DNA of 64,000 nt, from the NCBI RefSeq assembly GCF_003254395.2, contig NC_037646.1, forward strand, positions 12,085,381-12,149,380, written 5' to 3'. This DNA is from Apis mellifera. Its lineage: Eukaryota; Arthropoda; Insecta; Hymenoptera; Apidae. The position numbers were made by a program, and so were the translations under genes. The notes under the pieces were generated by a model, which saw nothing but the letters and a program-made list of their open reading frames with translations, searched no databases and was not told the DNA's origin. This document shows, piece after piece, positions 58,352 through 64,000 of the stretch. The first letter of the stretch is position 1; each line of letters begins with the position of its first letter.

Positions 58352-61300
58352 TTTCTCGACATCAACTTCTCTGTAGATAAGAAATAATAAGAGAGAGAAA
58401 TCACGTATCGGTAAACGCGATCGATTACACGCGTTACGTATTGAAATTAATGAAATTAATTACGAATATTAATTCAATGTACAATGTAGATATAAATCGC
58501 ATCGAACGTACATAATCAAACGACGACACGTGACCGATAATAAATTAAACGGTATATTATTCAAATACGAGCGCGTTTAACATGTTAAGTATTTAACGAT
58601 ACCGGCGGCCGAATAATCCAATCCCGTTATATACGCGAGATATCGTATCGATCGAAAATTTGCTCAAACATCGAATTCTATCGCGCGAATCCGATAGCCT
58701 TTTTTTCGACCTAAAGTAGACCTGACCCAGCTATATGTAAAAAGGGGGCAGTCTACAATTTTGCACGCTCGATCGATTCGGACAATTCGGGTCGGACAAG
58801 ATCGAGAGGGGCCAAGGAAATTATTTACTCGACTATGAAATCGACGGAATGCAAGAACCGGATGATTCCGCTCACGTTTCTACGTTCTACGTTCTGATTA
58901 AACCGTGCCACGTCTCTCTCTCTCTCTCTCTCTCCTTGTCCGTGAAACTAATTCAGCAAAATTTCCCCGATAAATGTGATCGCACGTCGAGGAAAATCAA
59001 AACGGAGCCAGGTTTTACGTGCACATTTTATCGAGAAGAAGGGAATTCGAAAAATCGAAAAGTCGTCTACAATATTCCTATTCGGAAATTCCATTCCGAA
59101 ATCTAGGCTGACAAAGACTGGCAAACACAAAAGCGTTCGACAAAATTACGAAATTAACGCTGATCACCCTCGACAGATTCTAATTATTCGTGTGTATAAT
59201 TCGTTCCTCCCGTTGAAAATTTTACGGACATCGAACCGATCGAGATCGGTAACGACGAGAAATATAATCTATTATTGGGACAACTTGTGAATTATCGTGC
59301 GCTCGTAAAGTCGAAGAATGCGAGATACGCGTTTCGTATCGGGCCAGAAATGTTCGTGCCGTGCGCGCCGCACAGTTGCTCCTCGATAACATACGTTATT
59401 GAACCATTTCCAACCTCTCACGGCCTCGCATCTCCGACCTATCTCGCGCCGAATACCTCCGCGTCGCGAGCAAAGGAAATTATAACGAGTATTATAGCGA
59501 GATATTCGCTTCTTCGAATTATTATTTTCCAACGAAGATAATAAGGAGAGTATTTTTTCTTTTCTCAATTCGATCTTTGAAATCTTCGAAAAATAAATCA
59601 GGAAATAATTATGAAAAGACGCGTAGATCGTTAATTCGTCCAATTCCAATTACGTTCAAATGGAATGATCGGCGTTCCTTGGATAGTAGGTAAATCGAGT
59701 ATCCCGTCGCGTGATATAATTGATCATTTCTCGAATACAGGGACGCCAGTGTTAATGTTCATGGATATCCCGATGATTAGTAATTATATTAGCAATGGCC
59801 ATCGCTTTATCGACCAGCAGTGTGTTAACGGTGAATTTATCGACAACTAGCGGTAGTAATTGTCGATAACGCGATTAATTGCCGATAAAACAAATTGAAA
59901 ACGTTTCGTTCTCGCCGTTTATATTCTTTTCAATTCTTCTCGAACGCGACGTAAGACACCGGTTATTTTCCACGCTACGCTACGCTTCAATTTTTCCTTT
60001 CCTTTTTTTCTACTTTACAAAATTTTTAGGCGCGTTAAAAGAATGAATTTGAATTTTTACGTAGGAAAACTCTCTTTGACTTACGTTTCATTTACCGGCA
60101 TGCGTCGCAAGAGTAAACGCGTTACGTTGAAAAATGGATGGTCGTCGAGAATTGTTTGATAAATTTTTAATTTCAGACACCGGAACGTATGAACGCAAAG
60201 GGCAGCGAGAGCGTTAACTTTTTAAATCGTTATATCACCGCGAAATATAAAAAATGTCGCTTCACGAAAATAAGATCTAATTTAATCGTCGCAAAATAAA
60301 ATAATTTTCCACGAATTGCGATAAAGGAACCCTCCTTTCTTCCTCGAAAAGGAAAGAGAAATCTCTTCGACGTTAATTAATATACGTTCGAATCACGAGT
60401 TAAACTCGCGAAACATTATCCCGACGATAATTCAAAATTTATCGATCCAGATTTTGGATAAATAAAAAGAACGAAATTAGTTCGTTCCATGATTGGATAA
60501 ATATTTTCGATAAATATTTCTAGATAATAAAAAATTAGGTACATTACGAATGGAGAAAGAAAGATGGAGAAAGTTTGGGGAGAATCGATTTCCTTGCTCC
60601 AGCGAAATATGGCTCGAGCGACGAAAAGTAAATTTGCGTTTGCCAACGATTTACGGCCGTTCAATCACAAAGTTTCATAATCTTTCGACTTACCGAATTC
60701 CGTAAACTTGTTTTATAAGTGGATATCGCTCGATCGCAGGGGACCAACATCCCCCTATTTACGCGAGGGATGACGCCAGGAGAAGAGGGAAGGGGAGTGG
60801 AGAGTGGGGCAGACATTTTCGTTATACCTGACCTCGGAGACGACTTTGTACTTTGTTCGGAACGAGTCAGTCGTGCTTTGCCTTCCGTTTCGAAAGCACC
60901 GCCGTAGTTGTTTCGCTCGTTAACGCGCCCCGTATCGTTCCAACCTTAATTCTCCCCTCCATACATGTCCAATTTTCCCTTCTTGCCCGACCAAAATTTT
61001 TCCAAATACATATTCGAAACGATCGTCTTCGTTCACCGCTGAATTAACTTGCAATTTAAAAATTATTTCCTTCCTTCCTTGATTTACATCATATCGTTAC
61101 GATCCTTTTTAGTCCTCTCATCTTCCATTTATGATGCTGGAAATTACGAACCGTCCACAATCGAGGATACTTTTCGATATTGAATTTTTAAACGAGATAT
61201 TGTAGCGAGATATTAGAGGAAAGTGTGAGTGTGTGTGTCTGTGCTGCGCGTTAAAGACTTTGGATACGCGATAGTTTGGAAGGTGAAACGCGATCCGACT

Positions 61301-63277
61301 CGCACTCGATTTAGAGTTGATTGTTGGGAACGTCCTTGAGCCTCGTCGAGTGGGAAACTATCGAAATTCGCGAGGAAAAGGTAAGGCGATATACTGTGAA
61401 TATACGAGGAATAATTCGGAAAATTTCACCCTTTTGAATTTTGAATCGCTCGAAATATGCGTTACGAAGTTGCGCAAAAAAGTGCAAAGTTTTTTTTTAA
61501 AAATGGGATACAAAGTTCGTACAAGTATTATGAAAATGAATTTTTCATCTGCTTCTTTGTCGTCCAGGCTTTTTTATTAACGCATCTAGAAAGTTTTCAC
61601 GCGTAGAAAAATCTCATCGGGGAGAAAAGAAAGAAAAAAAAAAAATAAATACACGTCTGCTTGGCCGCTAGTCTCGCGAAAACTTTCTCATAAAATAAAT
61701 TGGAGCCAGGAGAAGCTTGTTACAACGTCTAACTGTAAAAAGTATACTATAGCGCTCGTTCGGATTAGCATTCGTTTCTCCGTTATGCTAAAAATTGTAG
61801 CATATTTTGCTATTCGAAAAAGAAAAAAAACGATTCGAAATAGTTCATAAATACCTCGATCTAATTCGATCGTTAATCGTTCCTTAGCCGCGGCCCAAAT
61901 CGATTTTGGATTCGAGTCGGGCGGGAAAATCGGCCGTTAAATTTTCTATTCGGTTAGTAAATATCGAATATCGGTGGAACAAAATTGCACGCTCCATCCA
62001 ACCGTCCATCCTCGCCAGCCTATATCAAATAAACATATATTCGGTTCCACGTATCGTAAACACGCGCCAATTGACCACGATCCGATCCACGAAACGATAC
62101 AACGATTTGAGGGAGGGGAAAAAAAAAAAAAAAAACGAGAGGAAAACTCGGGCTCTCGTCAACCTCAAATCAATCGACGTACAAAAACGACCTTGTTCGC
62201 TCGTATTATTTTCCCTCCCTCTTTGTTCAAGTATCAAACGTGTTTAGAGGCTATTTAAAACGAAAGAACACCATCCAAATAACCATCAAATAATATCAAC
62301 TTTTTGCGGATAAAAAATGGGAGAAACCTAACAAAGTACGAGATATTAAGTTTTCCTCGATTTTTCCAACCAGTTTACTGACTAACTGGTTGAAAAATCC
62401 TTGCTCGATCGCGATAGGAAGTGGAAACAGTGGGAATTGGATACAACGATCGAAATTATATCTTTTCGTATCGGGGAGAAGAGATTTCGTATCGGCGGTC
62501 CATACGAGATTTCCTCGTGGATGATGGACGCGCGATGATGCGAGCGAGCGGATATTGGTTACGCGTGTTTGGCGAGGTTAACTCGTAGCGCCGGAAGCAT
62601 TACCGGGAATCAAGTTTACGTTTCCTGATACGCGTATTTCCAGACCGTGACGTATGATTTAGACGAGATGCAGCCTTCCTCGCTGCCACTCGCATCCCTT
62701 CCGTTTCCATCACGCGTTCCACCTTGCGTTTCGCGGCTCCAACTTGCTCCCTCCTATCTCATCAACGTCTTCCTTTCTTTTTCTCCCCATTTCCCTACCG
62801 TCCTGCTCCATTTAAACCCGTTCCCACGCGTCGTGACACACATCTTCACCCAAGAGGGAAGGATCCTTCTTATTTCCAATCGAAACGATTCAATTTTTCC
62901 GAAACAAATGACGAGCACTTCAGTCCTTTCGGTCAAATGAACGCGTTCGAGGAAATTTTGTAAAGAGAGAATAAAGGGACGAGTGAATTATGTATCGATA
63001 TTTTATATCGTCTAGGAAAAGTCGAGTTGGACGCGAACCAATTTTTCCAAAATCCCCCTCGGTTATTTATTACGGAATAAAACCGATGTCAGCGAATCAA
63101 GAATTCCAGCGTGCAACGTTTCCCCCCCCTCCCCTCTCAAAATCCCCCGTGGAAATTTAATTTAAACGATATAAAGTAAAATATCTATCGTATAAATCGT
63201 TTCGAGTATCTACTTATCGCGGGGATCCCCCTTTTCTTCTTCTACACACGTCCACCGTACGTTTTACCGGAACGTTT
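58352..63277. other. unique stretch, weak coding hints only
   Basis: Has (CT)n at about 58913-58934, a poly-A/T-rich stretch near 61496 and 61626-61645, and a hairpin at 62359-62399. Around 59634-59860 both strands have protein-like short frames (minus strand includes SRDGILDLPTIQGTPIIPF). The evidence is too weak for a gene call. Confidence 0.35.
62359..62399. other. inverted repeat (hairpin), 16-bp arms, 8-9-nt loop
   Basis: GATTTTTCCAACCAGTT at 62359-62375 is the reverse complement of AACTGGTTGAAAAATC at 62384-62399 apart from one bulged base. The stem is short for a microRNA precursor. A regulatory palindrome or chance is possible. Confidence 0.55.
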
Positions 63278-63589
63278 TTAAAGCTCCGCTTTAAACTTCG
63301 TCGCATCGCCGTTATAATACGTCAAAGCGACGGACGAGGCAATAATCTTATCAATTTCGTCCAAAGATATTTTCGTTTCTACAAATGTTAGAATATTTTC
63401 AAAGTCTCGGAGCAAAGCAGCATAATTGTCGTCTCACCCCATTAACTCGCCGCACACTACTCGCACCGTAGATATTCTGGTCCCCCAATCGATACCGATT
63501 AAAGTTTCCCAACTTTCCACTTTACGAATGTCTCGCGAGTCTGGATGCAATCCTCCTCGTAAAGTCAAATTATCCCTTCCCCTCCCTAT
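63278..63589 (-). pseudogene. protein-like open segment with one in-frame TGA (decayed gene or exon plus intron)
   Basis: On the minus strand one frame is open for 104 codons, from just after a TAG at 63592-63590 (preceded by TACTAAT and a T-rich tract, like a branch point and acceptor) to TAA at 63280-63278, except for TGA at 63436-63434. Composition is strikingly protein-like on both sides of the TGA: ESWETLIGIDWGTRISTVRV before it, DDNYAALLRDFENILTF and SLDEIDKIIASSVALTYYNG after it. Either this is a pseudogene with one nonsense change, or the TGA lies at a splice donor (GGGTGAGAC can be read as GTGAGA) and the downstream similarity is intronic by chance. I do not recognise the family. Confidence 0.33.
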
Positions 63590-63592
63590 CTA

Positions 63593-64000
63593 CTCAAATC
63601 TTTCCATCTAATTTTTCATTTCCAAAAAAAGAAAGAAAAAATTAGTATATAATCTTGGACAAAAAATATAAAGAAACTCGCAACGTAAATTTCTAACGAA
63701 TTTTCAGAAAGTTGTTAAATTACTTGTGGAATAAAAAAGAAAACAAGCAAAAAAGAATCGATCCAGGCGCGAACTCGTTCCAGCCAGTTTTGCAGGACGC
63801 GTGACAAGCGTGGCGAACGATTTAATAGAGAAATCTATTTTCACCATCGCCGCGGCCAATTCGATGCCGCATCGACGCGACGCGTACGAACGTGAACCAC
63901 CCACGCGGTTGGTTCCACCCTTAAACCTGCGATTATACGGATTTATAATTAATGCTCGATCATCGACACGCGCCTTCCCGACCGATCGATCGATCGATCC
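63593..64000. other. unique stretch to window end
   Basis: No gene is recognised. The window ends in a (GATC)n run from about 63982. Confidence 0.4.

Overview
The window reads as nuclear DNA of an insect, most likely a honeybee (Apis) or a close relative. Four things point that way. The DNA is AT-rich but unusually dense in CpG (TCGA, CGAT and ACGT words everywhere). It holds many GA/CT and AT microsatellites. It carries several degenerate mariner transposons of the kind common in bees. It also holds a nuclear copy of a very AT-rich mitochondrial 12S rRNA gene. The species call is inference. There is no bacterial gene organisation, no operon and no CRISPR array. I found no complete host protein-coding gene. 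The stretch looks like intergenic or long-intron sequence with, at most, a few scattered exons on the minus strand.

Layout. 1-527: end of a mariner. About 976-1750: tandem repeat of about 260 bp. 6.2-8.3 kb: array of about 17 degenerate units. 13.3-14.3 kb: mariner copy 2. 15.0-15.9 kb: a second IS630/Tc1/mariner-type element. 20.2-20.9 kb: three repeat units. 21.7-22.6 kb: mariner copy 3. 25.5 and 26.65 kb: a pair of direct repeats of about 150 bp. 28.38-28.71 kb: nuclear mitochondrial insertion. 31.4-32.6 kb: mariner copy 5. 34.9-35.9 kb: array. 36.5-36.9 kb: relic of the second transposon family. 38.9-39.4 kb: best exon candidate. 40.9-41.7 kb: minisatellite. 47.3-47.9 kb: exon-like fragments resembling FG-GAP (integrin alpha) repeats. 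48.2-49.1 kb: mariner copy 4. 52.0-52.65 kb: tandem duplication. 57.1-58.3 kb: the most complete mariner, copy 6. 63.3-63.6 kb: a protein-like open frame with one in-frame TGA. (Copies are numbered in order of discovery: copy 4 lies at 48.2 kb and copy 5 at 31.4 kb.)

The six mariners are one family. They have terminal inverted repeats of about 30 bp, TA target duplications and a transposase with a countable DD34D triad. Three of them share exactly the same 323-bp internal deletion, which removes the start codon and the first DNA-binding helix-turn-helix. They therefore look like a deletion derivative that multiplied using transposase made elsewhere. No copy here encodes an intact transposase. 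Copy 6 is closest, with a 342-codon frame broken by a single visible TGA at codon 46.

The minus-strand exon candidates at 38.9, 47.3, 47.8, 51.5 and 63.3 kb may belong to one or more host genes. I could not join them into a consistent gene model, so they are given at low to moderate confidence.
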